A DNA stretch of 64,000 nucleotides, taken from contig JAJEIP010000120.1 in assembly GCA_022827885.1 (NCBI GenBank), positions 62,001 through 126,000 of the forward strand, in the 5' to 3' direction. How positions within the stretch are numbered: position 1 is the first letter of the stretch; each line of letters starts with the position of its first letter. A program made the translations under genes and the position numbers. Shown piece after piece: positions 33,259-42,995 of the stretch. The notes beneath the pieces were generated by a model. It was not told the origin of the DNA. It saw nothing but the letters and a program-made list of their open reading frames with translations, and did no database searches. This DNA is from Candidatus Poribacteria bacterium (GTDB lineage: Bacteria; Poribacteria; WGA-4E; WGA-3G).

Positions 33259-33575
33259 ACGAGAGGCGTTTCCACATTCACAAGGATGTCTTCACCCTCC
33301 ACTTTAATAGGATAGGTGGGTAGTTTCTCCTCACCCGGCCACACACATTCGCCTGTCGTCACATCAAACTCCCACATGTGGAGTGGGCAGGTAACACAGT
33401 TGTTATCTAAAAAGCCGTAACTCAAAACCCCACCGAGGTGTGGGCAGATGTTGTTCATGGCGTAATACTCGCCCTTCACATTGTAGATACCGATGAAAAC
33501 ACCTTCAACTTTCACACCAATACATTTACCGGGTTCAATCTGGTCGGTTGTTGCGGCTTTTACAAATTGTGACAT
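33255..33575 (-). CDS. Rieske [2Fe-2S] ferredoxin
   Basis: A 106-residue single-domain Rieske protein. The cluster ligands are Cys44/His46 (CPHLGG) and Cys63/His66 (CPLHMW). Such soluble proteins carry electrons to oxygenases or nitrite reductases. No oxygenase is next to it; it sits in a minus-strand run with the epimerase, an SDR and a gamma-glutamyltransferase. No membrane anchor. Confidence 0.93.
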   Translation of the reverse strand: MSQFVKAATTDQIEPGKCIGVKVEGVFIGIYNVKGEYYAMNNICPHLGGVLSYGFLDNNCVTCPLHMWEFDVTTGECVWPGEEKLPTYPIKVEGEDILVNVETPLV

Positions 33576-33747
33576 AATGTCTCCGTCTTTTCGTGCCTTT
33601 TATGCAGCACGAGGTTGAAATCGCAATTGATGTCGTTACTTCTAAAGAGTTTCGGGCCTCGGCTTTGGTTTCAAATAGAGTGAACCGCCTGCTACCGAAA
33701 CCTGCTTACCAAATCACACGAAATTTGTAGCACCTATTCTTTGTGAA

Positions 33748-34536
33748 TTAGGCGTCATCCATTGGATACAGACTACATCCGCCATCTACGAGTAGCACTG
33801 TTCCAGTCATATAATCTGCAGCTGCGCTGCAGAGAAATAGAAAGGCGTCTGCCACCGAATCAAGCGGTTGCATAACGCCAAGGGGGATGGCTTTCTGCGC
33901 CCGAGCGCGATAGGTTGGATCGGTATCCCACTGTTGTTTGGCAAGTCCAACACTGACGATCCCGGGGGCGACTGCGTTGGCGCGAATACCTTTGTCGGCG
34001 AGTTCCCTTGCAAAGGAACGCATTAACTGCTTCATTGCAGCCTTGCTGGCGTTATACGGTCCAATCTCAGGCCACGGCACATCAGCGACCCAAGATGTCG
34101 TAAAAATGAGGTGTCCTTTAATACCGTCTTCAAGCATTGAACGGGATGCGACACTGCCCAATAAGAACGCTGTCCGAACATTAACTGCCATCGTCTCATC
34201 CCACTCGTCTGCTCTGTATTCCAACAACGGTTTCGGAATTACCATACCGATATGACACAAAGCGACGTGGATAGGTCCAAACCGTTCGCGAGCCGTCTTT
34301 ACCAGCATATCGGTTTCATCGGTGTCCGTCAGATCTGCTTTGACGTAGTTTATTCTCGAGAGATCAATGCCGTTCTCACTAAGTCGGTCTGCTGCCTGTT
34401 GATCCGTCAGGATGTCGTTCACCGTTATGCTCGCGCCGTGTGCCATTAATTTTTTGACGATTCCGAGTCCGATCGCTCCGCACCCGCCGGAAATAACGAT
34501 GTGTCGTCCAGCGAGTGCATCGTTACGGAAAACCAT
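33748..34536 (-). CDS. Short-chain dehydrogenase/reductase with altered NNAG motif
   Basis: A 262-residue classical SDR with GGCGAIG (17-23), catalytic Ser148, Tyr161 and Lys165 (YNASKAA), and DGG near the end. The conserved NNAG that stabilises the central sheet is CHIG (94-97). The active-site residues are all present, so activity is likely, perhaps with a shifted substrate. The neighbouring gamma-glutamyltransferase starts upstream on the same strand (15-nt gap), so they are probably co-transcribed. Confidence 0.87.
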   Translation of the reverse strand: MVFRNDALAGRHIVISGGCGAIGLGIVKKLMAHGASITVNDILTDQQAADRLSENGIDLSRINYVKADLTDTDETDMLVKTARERFGPIHVALCHIGMVIPKPLLEYRADEWDETMAVNVRTAFLLGSVASRSMLEDGIKGHLIFTTSWVADVPWPEIGPYNASKAAMKQLMRSFARELADKGIRANAVAPGIVSVGLAKQQWDTDPTYRARAQKAIPLGVMQPLDSVADAFLFLCSAAADYMTGTVLLVDGGCSLYPMDDA

Positions 34537-34550
34537 TGCCAGATCTCCTC

Positions 34551-36152
34551 TTATTTCCCCATTACCTTACCTTCACCACGCGGATCCGTCCCACCGTCAT
34601 GATGCGTTCCATCGTCCGAGACACGAACACCGTGTCCTGGACCTCCGATACCTGCACTTGGCGTAACTTCGTGCCCGAGTTCTCTTAACGCTGCGAGCAC
34701 ATCTTCACCGGCACGAGGTTCGACTTGGATCGGTTCGGCACCGTCGGAGTGGAACCGTGGTGCGTCCAGCGCTTGCTGCATTGAGACTTGTAAATCTATA
34801 AGACTGACGCTGATGTTAAGCTGATTGTTCGGGATAGTTCTGCCGCCAGGGATACCGTAAGTGGCGAAAGGTTTGCCATCCCGTGTGGCGAGAAACGGAG
34901 CCATGTTGTGAAGTGGGCGTTTCCCCGGTCCCACTGAGTTCGCAATTCCCGGTCGGGGATCGAAACGTCCGACCCCGTGTCCGAAGAGGAGTCCGGTGCC
35001 TGGGACTGTCACCATTGAACCGAAGCCACCCCCGTGCGTTTGCGTAAGAGATACCATGTTCCCCTGTGCATCCGCAGTAGAGATGTGACTCGTGCAGTTC
35101 ATCGGTTCGTGGTAGACAACCTCCCCCGGTTGCGGGACTTCAAGCCCAGCCTTCAGTTTCTCACTGAGTGTAGCCGTGAAACTGTCGGAGAGTTCCGTTT
35201 CAATATCTATATCAACGAACGTTGGATCCCCGAATCGCCGAAGTCTTTCGGGCCAGCAGATTTTCATGGCTTCAGCGAAAAGATGAAACCTTTCAGAGAC
35301 AGACATCGCTGCGACGTCAAACCCCTCTACCAACCGCAGCATCTGTAAAGTGGTCAATCCACCAGCACCGAGCGGTGCCGTATAGACCGAGTAGTCTCGA
35401 TACTGAATTCTGTAAGGTTCTGTGATGATCGGACGGTAGTTCTTGAGGTCGTCCACGGTGAGGCATCCACCTAATTCCTGAATGTGGTTTGCGATGGTTT
35501 CCGCTATAGCACCTTCATAGAATGCGGCGTGTCCACCTTCAGCAACGGCTTCCAAAGTTCGGGCAAGTTCAGGATTGGTGAGTGTTTCCCCTTTCTTCGG
35601 GGGTCTGCCATTTTTGAGGAAAACCCGTGCCGTTTCAGGGAAGTCCTGTTTCCATCGTTCCGCATTTCCTGCGATCCCACCGCGATTCGCGCTGTTCGGC
35701 GCATAACCGTAGCGGGCAGAATTGATGGCGGGTTTCAGGACTTCTGTGAGTGGCAGACTCCCGAACTCCTCTAAAGTCAAGCATAAACCAGCAACAACCC
35801 CTGGCACACCGATAGACAAGGGTCCGTGAACGTTTACACGTCCGGGCACTCGGTAACCAGCAGGCACATCGGGGGCATCTTCAATCGTAAACATTTCCTC
35901 AGAAGCAGCTGCAGGTGCTGCAGTGTTGTAGTCTATTGCGATGACGTCTTGCATCTGCTTGCGATAGATAAGAACACAGCCTCCGTAGCCCGCGATACCG
36001 TTGTGCGAAGGCTCTACAACACCTTCCGCAAAAGCAGCGGCAACAGCGGCATCAACGGCGTTCCCACCCGCAAGAAGCATTTCAAACCCCGCTTGCGCAG
36101 TGCGAGGGTGTGGTCCAGCGACGGTCCCATATTCCCGTTTGTGTAAATTCAC
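34551..36152 (-). CDS. Gamma-glutamyltransferase-family protein
   Basis: A 533-residue protein of the GGT (Ntn-hydrolase) family. GFEMLLAGGNAVDAAVAAAF and VVEPSHNGIAGYGG form the N-terminal signature; the autocleavage Thr is Thr354 in CTSHIS, followed by GNMVSLTQT and GSGM-like GFGSMV. No signal peptide, so cytoplasmic, unlike many periplasmic GGTs. It may act on glutathione-like substrates or be an acylase. The start is GTG 36152 with AAGGAAG upstream, inside the 52-bp direct repeat. Confidence 0.88.
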   Translation of the reverse strand: MNLHKREYGTVAGPHPRTAQAGFEMLLAGGNAVDAAVAAAFAEGVVEPSHNGIAGYGGCVLIYRKQMQDVIAIDYNTAAPAAASEEMFTIEDAPDVPAGYRVPGRVNVHGPLSIGVPGVVAGLCLTLEEFGSLPLTEVLKPAINSARYGYAPNSANRGGIAGNAERWKQDFPETARVFLKNGRPPKKGETLTNPELARTLEAVAEGGHAAFYEGAIAETIANHIQELGGCLTVDDLKNYRPIITEPYRIQYRDYSVYTAPLGAGGLTTLQMLRLVEGFDVAAMSVSERFHLFAEAMKICWPERLRRFGDPTFVDIDIETELSDSFTATLSEKLKAGLEVPQPGEVVYHEPMNCTSHISTADAQGNMVSLTQTHGGGFGSMVTVPGTGLLFGHGVGRFDPRPGIANSVGPGKRPLHNMAPFLATRDGKPFATYGIPGGRTIPNNQLNISVSLIDLQVSMQQALDAPRFHSDGAEPIQVEPRAGEDVLAALRELGHEVTPSAGIGGPGHGVRVSDDGTHHDGGTDPRGEGKVMGK

Positions 36153-36161
36153 AAGTTTCTT

Positions 36162-36331
36162 CCTTTTTCTGCTTGTCTGCTACCAAAATTTGTAGTCCGT
36201 AATGAAATGGAGGACGGATTTAAGAGAGAAGTGTTAGAGTGCTAATTCACATTGTTTTACCGCAAGGAATAATTAAAAGCCTTTTTCTGCTTGTCTGCTA
36301 CCAAAATCTGTAGTCCGTAATGAAATGGAGG
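36162..36331. repeat. 118-bp tandem duplication including the intergenic repeat
   Basis: A 52-bp segment occurs at 36162-36213 and 36280-36331 with one mismatch. Each begins CCTTTTTCTGCTTGTCTGC and ends in GTCCGTAATGAAATGGAGG. Between them lies a tail CCGCAAGGAATAATTAAAAG (36260-36279). Confidence 0.85.
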
Positions 36332-36783
36332 TGTTTGCGCTAAGGTTAATACGCGGAATTCTAAAAGTTTTTCACAGAATTGTCAAGTATTTCAAGCAAT
36401 GTAACGCTTTTTTGACATATTATAACCCACATTGCTACTTACAACGTTTTAGACAGGGATATAGCATTTTCGTTTAAAAATACAAGGAATTTCCTCTAAT
36501 TCTGGTTCTCTATGGTGCCTACCTCTACAATTCTTGCTTATGTTCCATAAGGTAGCAGCTTGGGTTATTATAGTAAAATTTGAAATTTAAGGGGACATTT
36601 TTGCGGGTAGGGGAATCTATAGTAAACGTGAAAAATAAACAGACCTTTTACCCCGGGTCCGGTAGGTGCGGTTTCTAAGCACACCATAGGGGTCATAGGA
36701 ATTTCTGTTCAATTTTTCAAGGAATCGTGATAAAATCTGCATGCCAGCATTGTCAAGCACCCATCATCGAAAAAGGAGACCTC
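36332..36783. other. Gap of about 450 bp ahead of the M14 peptidase
   Basis: AT-rich, with TATAGTAAA repeated near 36568 and 36615 and GGTAGGTGCGGTTTCTAA near 36662 (half of the palindromic element seen at 44065). TTGACA at about 36412 has no good -10 at 17 bp. No gene seen. Confidence 0.5.
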
Positions 36784-39330
36784 ATGAACTATCAAGTAAC
36801 TTCCCCCGAAGCATTCTTTGGATTCCAACTTGGCTCTGACCGTAAGATCGCCGCTTGGGATAAGATCGTTGCGTACCTGCGGCTGTTAGCGCAGGAGAGC
36901 GACTGCCTGCGAGTCATTGATATGGGTCCCTCCACAGAAGGGAACCCGTTTCTGTTAGCCTTCATCTCATCGCCACAAAATCTGGCGAATTTAGAGCGTC
37001 TGCAAGCGGTCAACGCCCAAATAAGCGATGCCCGGGGACTCTCGGAAGATGCAGCGAAATCGCTGATCGGTGAGGGAAAGGCTGTGATCTGTCAGTCAAT
37101 GGGCATTCACGCCACGGAGATCGGAAGCACACAGATGGCATCGGAACTTACCTACGATTTGATAACCAAAACCGATGCGGAAACCCAACGCATTCTTGAT
37201 AACGTGATTTTCCTGATGTTTCCGTGCTTGAACCCGGACGGATTGATTATGACCACAGATTGGTACAATAAATATCTTGATACCGAATACGAGGGCTGTA
37301 ATCTTCCGTGGCTCTACCATAAATATTCTGGGCACGACAACAACCGTGACGCCTTTATGTTGAATCTGGTTGAATCGCAATACGTCGCACGGATTCTGTT
37401 TCAGGAGTGGCACCCACAAGTGTTCCAAGACCACCACGAGATGGGGAGTTACGGGGCACGCCTCTACCTCGCGCCTTATTGTGAACCGATTCACCCGCAT
37501 GCCGACCCGCTCGTCTGGCGAGAAATAAGCTGGTACGGGGCGCACATGGCATACAGACTCGAGGAAGCGGGTAAGACAGGCGTCCTGAATGCCGCACAAT
37601 TTCCAGCGTGGAGTCACCTCGGATTCCACTGGATCGGGAATTACCACAACATCGCCAGCATGTTGACCGAATCTGCACACATCCAGTTGGCGACACCTCT
37701 ATATATTCACAAAGGGCAATTAAAATCCCAAGGGGGCCGACTCAGAGCGTTTCCGCATTATAAACCGCAGACCAATTTCCCACATCCATGGCAGGGCGGT
37801 TGGTGGCGATTACGCGACATCGTCGAGCAACAGAAGATTGCAGCGTGGGGTTTGCTTGATTTAGCCGCGCGGCACAAGGATACCATCTTGTCGAACGCAT
37901 ATCTGAAAGCGAAGCGGCAGACGGCGCGTGGCGCGGCAGGGACACCAAAGGCATACCTCATCCGTCCGATACAGCATGATGCCTTGACTGTCGTGGATCT
38001 GATTAATAAACTGCTCGCGCAAGGGATTGACATCCGGAAAGCAACGCAAGCCTTCACCGCCAATGATGTAACCTATCCGGCGGGTACATACGCCATTTTC
38101 CTCAATCAACCGAAAATGGCGATCATCAAAACCCTGCTCGGACAGACCTTTTTCCCTGATGACGCTTGGACCCGCACACCCGACGGGACGCCAAATCGAC
38201 CGTATGACACGGCGACGGATACAATCGCAGAGTTTATGGGGGTGAATGTCGAACCTGTCGATGCTTTGGTGTGCGATAACGCTATTTTCACGCCGCTCAT
38301 AACCTCAGAGCAGCCCACGGGGCGGTTGGTTGGTGAATCGGAATTTGGCTATATCTTCGACGGGCGACTCAACGAAAGTTTCGGACGCGTCAACGAGTTG
38401 CTGGCGCGAGACATCCAAGTCATACGGGTTGATGAAGCCATCGAAGTCGGTGATACGCAATTTCCACCGGGAGCGTTTGTGGTACCTGCTGGATTCAAAG
38501 AGGCACTTGAGGGATATATGCTCAATTCTGGGATTACGTTCTATGCCTTAGAACAGGAACTTTCGGTCTCTCGGCATGAAGTCCAACAATTACGCGTCGG
38601 CATGTACCAGCGATACCACGGTGGTAATATGGATGAAGGGTGGACGCGATTGGTCCTCGAACAGTTCGGATTCCCTTATTGCACCTTGAAAGACGACGAC
38701 ATCACGGGTGGCGACCTGAGGCAGCGGCTTGACGTTTTCATACTCCCCAGCGACGCGACCCACAGCATCGTCGGCAACGCGGAAAAGGACGAAGCCGACG
38801 CAGATGAATCGAAGGAGTTCGACGTTCCGCCAGCGTATCGGAGCGGTATCGGTAAGGAGGGTGTCAAAGCGATTAAGCAGTTCGTCGAAGCAGGAGGCAC
38901 GCTACTTGCCTTGAACGAAGCGTGTGCGTTTGCGATTGAGAAATTGGATTTACAGGTCAGCAATAGCCTTAAAGGGAAGTCATCGAAGTCGTTCTTTTGT
39001 CCCGGCTCGACGTTGAAAGCAACCGTTGACACAACTCATCCACTCGGGTACGGTATGCCTGATGAGGCACTCATACTGTTCTGGGATAGCCCGGCATTCG
39101 AGATTCAACCCTCACGCTTCAGCGAAAGATACGAGCTCGTTGTTCAATATCCAGAAAGGGATATCTTGAAAAGCGGCTGGCTTGTTGGCGAAGACCACCT
39201 CGCGGAACAGGCAGCTATGGTCTCGGCGCAGTATGGTGCCGGACGTGTCATTCTTTTCGGATTTCGACCGCAGTTTCGTGCACAAACCCGTGGGACGTTT
39301 AAGTTGTTTTTTAACGCTCTTCTCGGTTAG
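36784..39330 (+). CDS. M14-family zinc carboxypeptidase with C-terminal amidotransferase-like domain
   Basis: An 848-residue protein. The M14 zinc motif is HATE (His109, Glu112) in SMGIHATEIGS, then FPCLNPDGL and FQDHHEMGSYGARLY. The second half (about 600-848) contains EAGGTLLALNEA, typical of the glutamine-amidotransferase-like domain attached to such peptidases, with no Cys nucleophile seen. No signal peptide is seen, which is unusual for an M14 enzyme of this size. The start at ATG 36784 has AAGGAGA 6 nt upstream. Confidence 0.87.
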   Translation: MNYQVTSPEAFFGFQLGSDRKIAAWDKIVAYLRLLAQESDCLRVIDMGPSTEGNPFLLAFISSPQNLANLERLQAVNAQISDARGLSEDAAKSLIGEGKAVICQSMGIHATEIGSTQMASELTYDLITKTDAETQRILDNVIFLMFPCLNPDGLIMTTDWYNKYLDTEYEGCNLPWLYHKYSGHDNNRDAFMLNLVESQYVARILFQEWHPQVFQDHHEMGSYGARLYLAPYCEPIHPHADPLVWREISWYGAHMAYRLEEAGKTGVLNAAQFPAWSHLGFHWIGNYHNIASMLTESAHIQLATPLYIHKGQLKSQGGRLRAFPHYKPQTNFPHPWQGGWWRLRDIVEQQKIAAWGLLDLAARHKDTILSNAYLKAKRQTARGAAGTPKAYLIRPIQHDALTVVDLINKLLAQGIDIRKATQAFTANDVTYPAGTYAIFLNQPKMAIIKTLLGQTFFPDDAWTRTPDGTPNRPYDTATDTIAEFMGVNVEPVDALVCDNAIFTPLITSEQPTGRLVGESEFGYIFDGRLNESFGRVNELLARDIQVIRVDEAIEVGDTQFPPGAFVVPAGFKEALEGYMLNSGITFYALEQELSVSRHEVQQLRVGMYQRYHGGNMDEGWTRLVLEQFGFPYCTLKDDDITGGDLRQRLDVFILPSDATHSIVGNAEKDEADADESKEFDVPPAYRSGIGKEGVKAIKQFVEAGGTLLALNEACAFAIEKLDLQVSNSLKGKSSKSFFCPGSTLKATVDTTHPLGYGMPDEALILFWDSPAFEIQPSRFSERYELVVQYPERDILKSGWLVGEDHLAEQAAMVSAQYGAGRVILFGFRPQFRAQTRGTFKLFFNALLG

Positions 39331-39410
39331 GTGCTGACAACCGACCATCTCTAAAATTACGGATCCGGAGATCGCACCAGCAAAAGAACTGAATATCTCT
39401 GGAGTTTTAT

Positions 39411-39439
39411 TTGACATGCCCTCCGAAACCGTGTATAAT
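39411..39439 (+). promoter_or_regulatory. sigma-70 promoter of nusB
   Basis: TTGACA (39411-39416), 17 bp, TATAAT (39434-39439). The roughly 190-nt leader is made largely of the intergenic repeat. Confidence 0.75.
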
Positions 39440-39504
39440 ACAAAGTAGCGTATGCGAAAAAGTCTGCGCGTTAGCGTTCTGAGTTAGATTGTGTGGGTTT
39501 GGAA

Positions 39505-39636
39505 AGACCGTAGTCCTTAATGAAATGGGTAGCCTGCAACAACACACAGGGTTTTTGATAGGGTATTTCTTCAGATTCGAGAAACGCACTTCAAAGATAG
39601 TATGACCGTAATTTCTCCGCAAGGTATAATTAAAAA
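39505..39636 (+). repeat. Copy of the start-abutting repeat ahead of nusB
   Basis: GTCCTTAATGAAATGGG (about 39512-39528), AGCCTGCAACAACAC and the tail CCGCAAGGTATAATTAAAAA (39617-39636). The ATG follows at once, 12 nt after AAGG. Confidence 0.88.
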
Positions 39637-40053
39637 ATGTCTCTTCGTAGGCGATCTCGCATCGTTGCGATGCAAATACTGTATCAGATTCAACTTACCG
39701 CTGCACCAGCACCCATCGTTATCAAGCGGTTTTGGGAAAGTCAAGACACATCGGTAGAACTCCGGCCTTTCGCTCTGGAACTTGTTGAAGGCACGACTGC
39801 GCATCTGGAAGCAATTGATACATTACTTCAAAACACATCCAAAAATTGGCAACTCCACCGGATGCCTGTCGTGGATCTCTCTATTCTGCGATGTGCGACT
39901 TATGAGATTCTCTATCTCGACGATATTGATCCAGCAACCTCCATTAACGAGGCGATTGAGATCGCTAAATCTTACAGCACGCCAGACTCCCCTAAATTTA
40001 TCAATGGTATCTTGGACAATATCCAAAAAAGTGCCAGCAATTCCAAAACGTGA
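39637..40053 (+). CDS. nusB: Transcription antitermination factor NusB
   Basis: A 138-residue NusB: RRRSRIVAMQILYQIQL at the N-terminus, VVDLSILRCATYEILYLDDI and SINEAIEIAKSYSTPDSPKF near the end are strongly conserved. It binds BoxA RNA with NusE/S10 for rRNA antitermination. It normally stands near ribosome or riboflavin genes; here it is between an M14 peptidase and an NHL protein. The last codon region overlaps the start of another repeat copy. Confidence 0.96.
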   Translation: MSLRRRSRIVAMQILYQIQLTAAPAPIVIKRFWESQDTSVELRPFALELVEGTTAHLEAIDTLLQNTSKNWQLHRMPVVDLSILRCATYEILYLDDIDPATSINEAIEIAKSYSTPDSPKFINGILDNIQKSASNSKT

Positions 40054-40203
40054 GCCCGTCATGTAATGGAGGGGTTTGCTTGGGGTTTTTGATAGGGGTC
40101 TTTGCTTGGGTGTTTCTGCGTATTTCTGCGTATTTCTTCAGGTCTAAGGAATGCGCTTTAGCGTTTAGAGACAGGTTGTTTCCCCGCAAGGAAAATAAAA
40201 AAG
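40050..40203 (+). repeat. Copy of the start-abutting repeat after nusB
   Basis: Starts GAGCCCGTCATGTAATGGAGG, overlaps the nusB stop, contains TTTGCTTGGG twice and TTTCTGCGTA twice, and ends in CCGCAAGGAAAATAAAAA. The next gene's TTG start lies 26 nt after this AAGG but 12 nt after a second AGGA. Confidence 0.8.
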
Positions 40204-40217
40204 GACACCTTAAAAAT

Positions 40218-42023
40218 TTGAAAAACTTGACGTTTTGTTTGCTACTCCTGCTTTCAGTGCCTGTACACGCCGCGCAGGAATTCAAATTCGTTAATGCGTT
40301 CGGTGAAAAAGGGGCGGGCGAAGCGCAATTCGCTAAAACCTTGTTCATGGCGTTTGGACCTGATGGTGCTATCTACGTAACGGATACAGATAACTTCCGG
40401 ATCCAGAAGTTCAATGGAACCGGGGAGTTCGCATTTGACATCCAGATGAAGGCAGAGAGCAAATTTCGGTTCATTAACCCTACGGCTATCGCTATTGGCA
40501 CGGATAGTAGTATCTATGTAATGGACTGGATGTTCGTGGAGATCTCAGACGCACCCCTACGAGAAGCACAGGGTCCTAAAGTCTTCAACTACGGTCCATG
40601 TATCCATAAGTTTGACGCACACGGAGTATTTGTCGCAAGTTATCCGATTCAAGATTTGAGCCAACGGATAAAGCCTCTGGAAGCCGCTGCCCCTGGTTTG
40701 GACGCAGACGGTAATTATGCCCTGATTATTCCACAGGGAAACACGAAACGAGAATTTTTATTAGCGATTGACCCTCACAACAATCTCTATGTTTGCGACA
40801 GAGATGTCCCGAATAAACTTATTGTCAAACTTGATGCGAACGGCAAAACCGTTGCCCGCTATTTCTTGGATCAACCTGGATCAGGACACGTCGCGCGGCC
40901 CGCGGATATGGCAGTGGATAAAGTTGGGAATCTCTATGTTGTTGATGAAAAGGGGCATCGGGTCCTGAAATACAGTGCCGATGGGAGGTTCGAGCGTGAC
41001 TTTGGCAGGTACGGCGACGCAGCGGCGGAATTTATCGCACCTTTTCGGATAGCGGCATTGGCGGACGGAACGCTCCTTGTCGCGGATACAGCGAAGTACT
41101 TAAAGGATTTCGCCTCCACGCTTCCGAAACGGCTTGACGATCCGACGCGACGCTACGATGGCTATACAAGACAGTTTCGCTATCGGCTGCGGCGCATCCA
41201 GCGGTTTACCACAGATGGCACCTACATGCAGAAACTTCTTGTCCCGTTTCGACGAGAAGTTGAGACAGATGTCGCACTCCAACTCAAAGGCATTGACGGA
41301 CATGGGAACCTTTACTATCTGAATCCAGCAGAATTGCGATTTAGGAAATACGCGCCGACCACGTCATTGATATCTTCAATGTTTCAAACGGAACTCAAAC
41401 TCCGGTATACACGCGACCTACACGACGTTGAAATTGACAACCAAGATGATTTGGACGCAGATCTTCATACCAAGTCCGATTTTGATGAACAGATTATTCA
41501 GGATGCGGCACATGCAAATTTAATTTTTTCTTATGATCTCAATGAATCATACCGCATCGCAGTGTCAAATCGACTCACTTATATCCGAATGACCGATACG
41601 AGTTATTACCGGGCACGGGATTTCGAGGACTTCCGCGGACGCTTCAATCAAGACGATCGGGCGACTGAGAACACTTGGGACGATCGCATTCAGCTTGACT
41701 TTACATGGGTTCGTGATCACAGTCTCTACAACTATCGGGAAGTCCGGGCTTTTGCCTACTTTAGCGTCATCCGCCTCGATTTCATCAACGATGCGCTTGA
41801 CAGTTTCAATTACCGCTTCTTTGACTTCAATGCGAATCTCTCCGACTGGGGGGCGGGGATCCATTACGACTTAAGTCGAACGTTCCGCTTGAATTTTGAA
41901 ATCACACATTTCTTCGGGAAAAACCGATATACCTATATTGATGAAACGAATATTCTCTACGCCACAGGTTTTCAGGAAGGCGATCTGACCCGCGCAGTTC
42001 TGTTTATAAATGGGATCTTTTAA
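40218..42023 (+). CDS. Secreted NHL-repeat beta-propeller with barrel-like C-terminus
   Basis: From TTG 40218 the protein starts with MKNLTFCLLLLLSVPVHAAQ, a clean signal peptide; the longer open frame upstream translates the repeat and was rejected. NHL blades: FGPDGAIYVTDTDNFRIQKF, VDKVGNLYVVDEKGHRVLKY. The last ~150 residues alternate polar/hydrophobic with many aromatics and end in Phe, like an outer-membrane barrel. AGGA lies 12 nt upstream of the TTG. Confidence 0.78.
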   Translation: MKNLTFCLLLLLSVPVHAAQEFKFVNAFGEKGAGEAQFAKTLFMAFGPDGAIYVTDTDNFRIQKFNGTGEFAFDIQMKAESKFRFINPTAIAIGTDSSIYVMDWMFVEISDAPLREAQGPKVFNYGPCIHKFDAHGVFVASYPIQDLSQRIKPLEAAAPGLDADGNYALIIPQGNTKREFLLAIDPHNNLYVCDRDVPNKLIVKLDANGKTVARYFLDQPGSGHVARPADMAVDKVGNLYVVDEKGHRVLKYSADGRFERDFGRYGDAAAEFIAPFRIAALADGTLLVADTAKYLKDFASTLPKRLDDPTRRYDGYTRQFRYRLRRIQRFTTDGTYMQKLLVPFRREVETDVALQLKGIDGHGNLYYLNPAELRFRKYAPTTSLISSMFQTELKLRYTRDLHDVEIDNQDDLDADLHTKSDFDEQIIQDAAHANLIFSYDLNESYRIAVSNRLTYIRMTDTSYYRARDFEDFRGRFNQDDRATENTWDDRIQLDFTWVRDHSLYNYREVRAFAYFSVIRLDFINDALDSFNYRFFDFNANLSDWGAGIHYDLSRTFRLNFEITHFFGKNRYTYIDETNILYATGFQEGDLTRAVLFINGIF

Positions 42024-42140
42024 AATCGTTGCAATATATCCCAAAATTAGGTATTATCAGACTTGAAACCCTATCGTTCAAATTCTGAAATCTATTGTCG
42101 CTAAGTATGTAAACGTTCATACCGAATAGGAGGAATGACC

Positions 42141-42989
42141 ATGGCAACTTTTGGAACGGGTGATTATCAGTATGAAGTCGTGGAAGGGTGGGGTATGATT
42201 CCACAACTCGGGCTCGTTTCGGGCGTAGCGTGTGATTCCAATGACAGAGTCTATGTCTATAATCGGAGTCCACAGCCGGCTATGCTCGTTTTTGAGGCGG
42301 ATGGCACATTCGTAACTGAATGGGGTAAGGATATTTTTCAGAAACCCCACGGTATCTGGATAAGTCCCGACGATGAAATCTATACCACAGACACCGTCGA
42401 TCATACAGTGCGGAAATTTTCCCTTGATGGGGAGTTGTTAGAGACGTTCGGCACTGTCAACCAACCCGGAGCACCGGGAGGGCCTTTTAATGAACCGACG
42501 CGCGCTGTGCTTTCAACATCTGGGGAGATGTACGTCTCTGATGGCTATGGACAGTCGCGAGTGCACCGAATGACTGCCGATGGCGAGGTTATCGTCTCAT
42601 GGGGGGCACCCGGCACGGGACCTGGCGAATTTAACCTCCCACACGATGTTACGGTCGACCATAACGATCGCGTTTATATTCTTGATCGTGGGAACCTTCG
42701 CTGCCAGATTTTTAACAACAACGGCGAATACTTAACTGAGTGGACAGACCTCCGTTCCCCGAACGATCTCTTCATTGATAGTGATAACATCATTCACATC
42801 GCTGAAGGTGGGCAGCGCATCAGTATCATGACGCTTGAGGGTGAAGTCATCGGACGGTGGGGCGAGAAGGGAGATGCCCCCGGACAGTTCAGTGATTCCC
42901 CACACGGCATCTGGATTGATTCAAACGGGAATATCTATGTCAGTGAAGTCGTCGCTGATAGACGTTTCCAGAAATTCGCAAGGATTTAA
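42141..42989 (+). CDS. NHL-repeat beta-propeller (PAL-like), cytoplasmic
   Basis: A 283-residue six-blade propeller with repeated PxG(I/V)xxDxxxxIYxxD units (PHGIWISPDDEIYTTDTVDH, PHDVTVDHNDRVYILDRGN, PHGIWIDSNGNIYVSE). It resembles the lyase domain of peptidylglycine alpha-amidating enzyme and related NHL proteins. No signal peptide. Start at the second ATG, 7 nt after GGAGG; the first is too close. It is 6 nt upstream of the metal exporter and probably translationally coupled. Confidence 0.85.
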   Translation: MATFGTGDYQYEVVEGWGMIPQLGLVSGVACDSNDRVYVYNRSPQPAMLVFEADGTFVTEWGKDIFQKPHGIWISPDDEIYTTDTVDHTVRKFSLDGELLETFGTVNQPGAPGGPFNEPTRAVLSTSGEMYVSDGYGQSRVHRMTADGEVIVSWGAPGTGPGEFNLPHDVTVDHNDRVYILDRGNLRCQIFNNNGEYLTEWTDLRSPNDLFIDSDNIIHIAEGGQRISIMTLEGEVIGRWGEKGDAPGQFSDSPHGIWIDSNGNIYVSEVVADRRFQKFARI

Positions 42990-42995
42990 TAAGCT

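Noticed and set aside
40050-40217. N-terminal extension of the NHL protein
   Set aside because: It translates the intergenic repeat; the signal peptide begins at TTG 40218.
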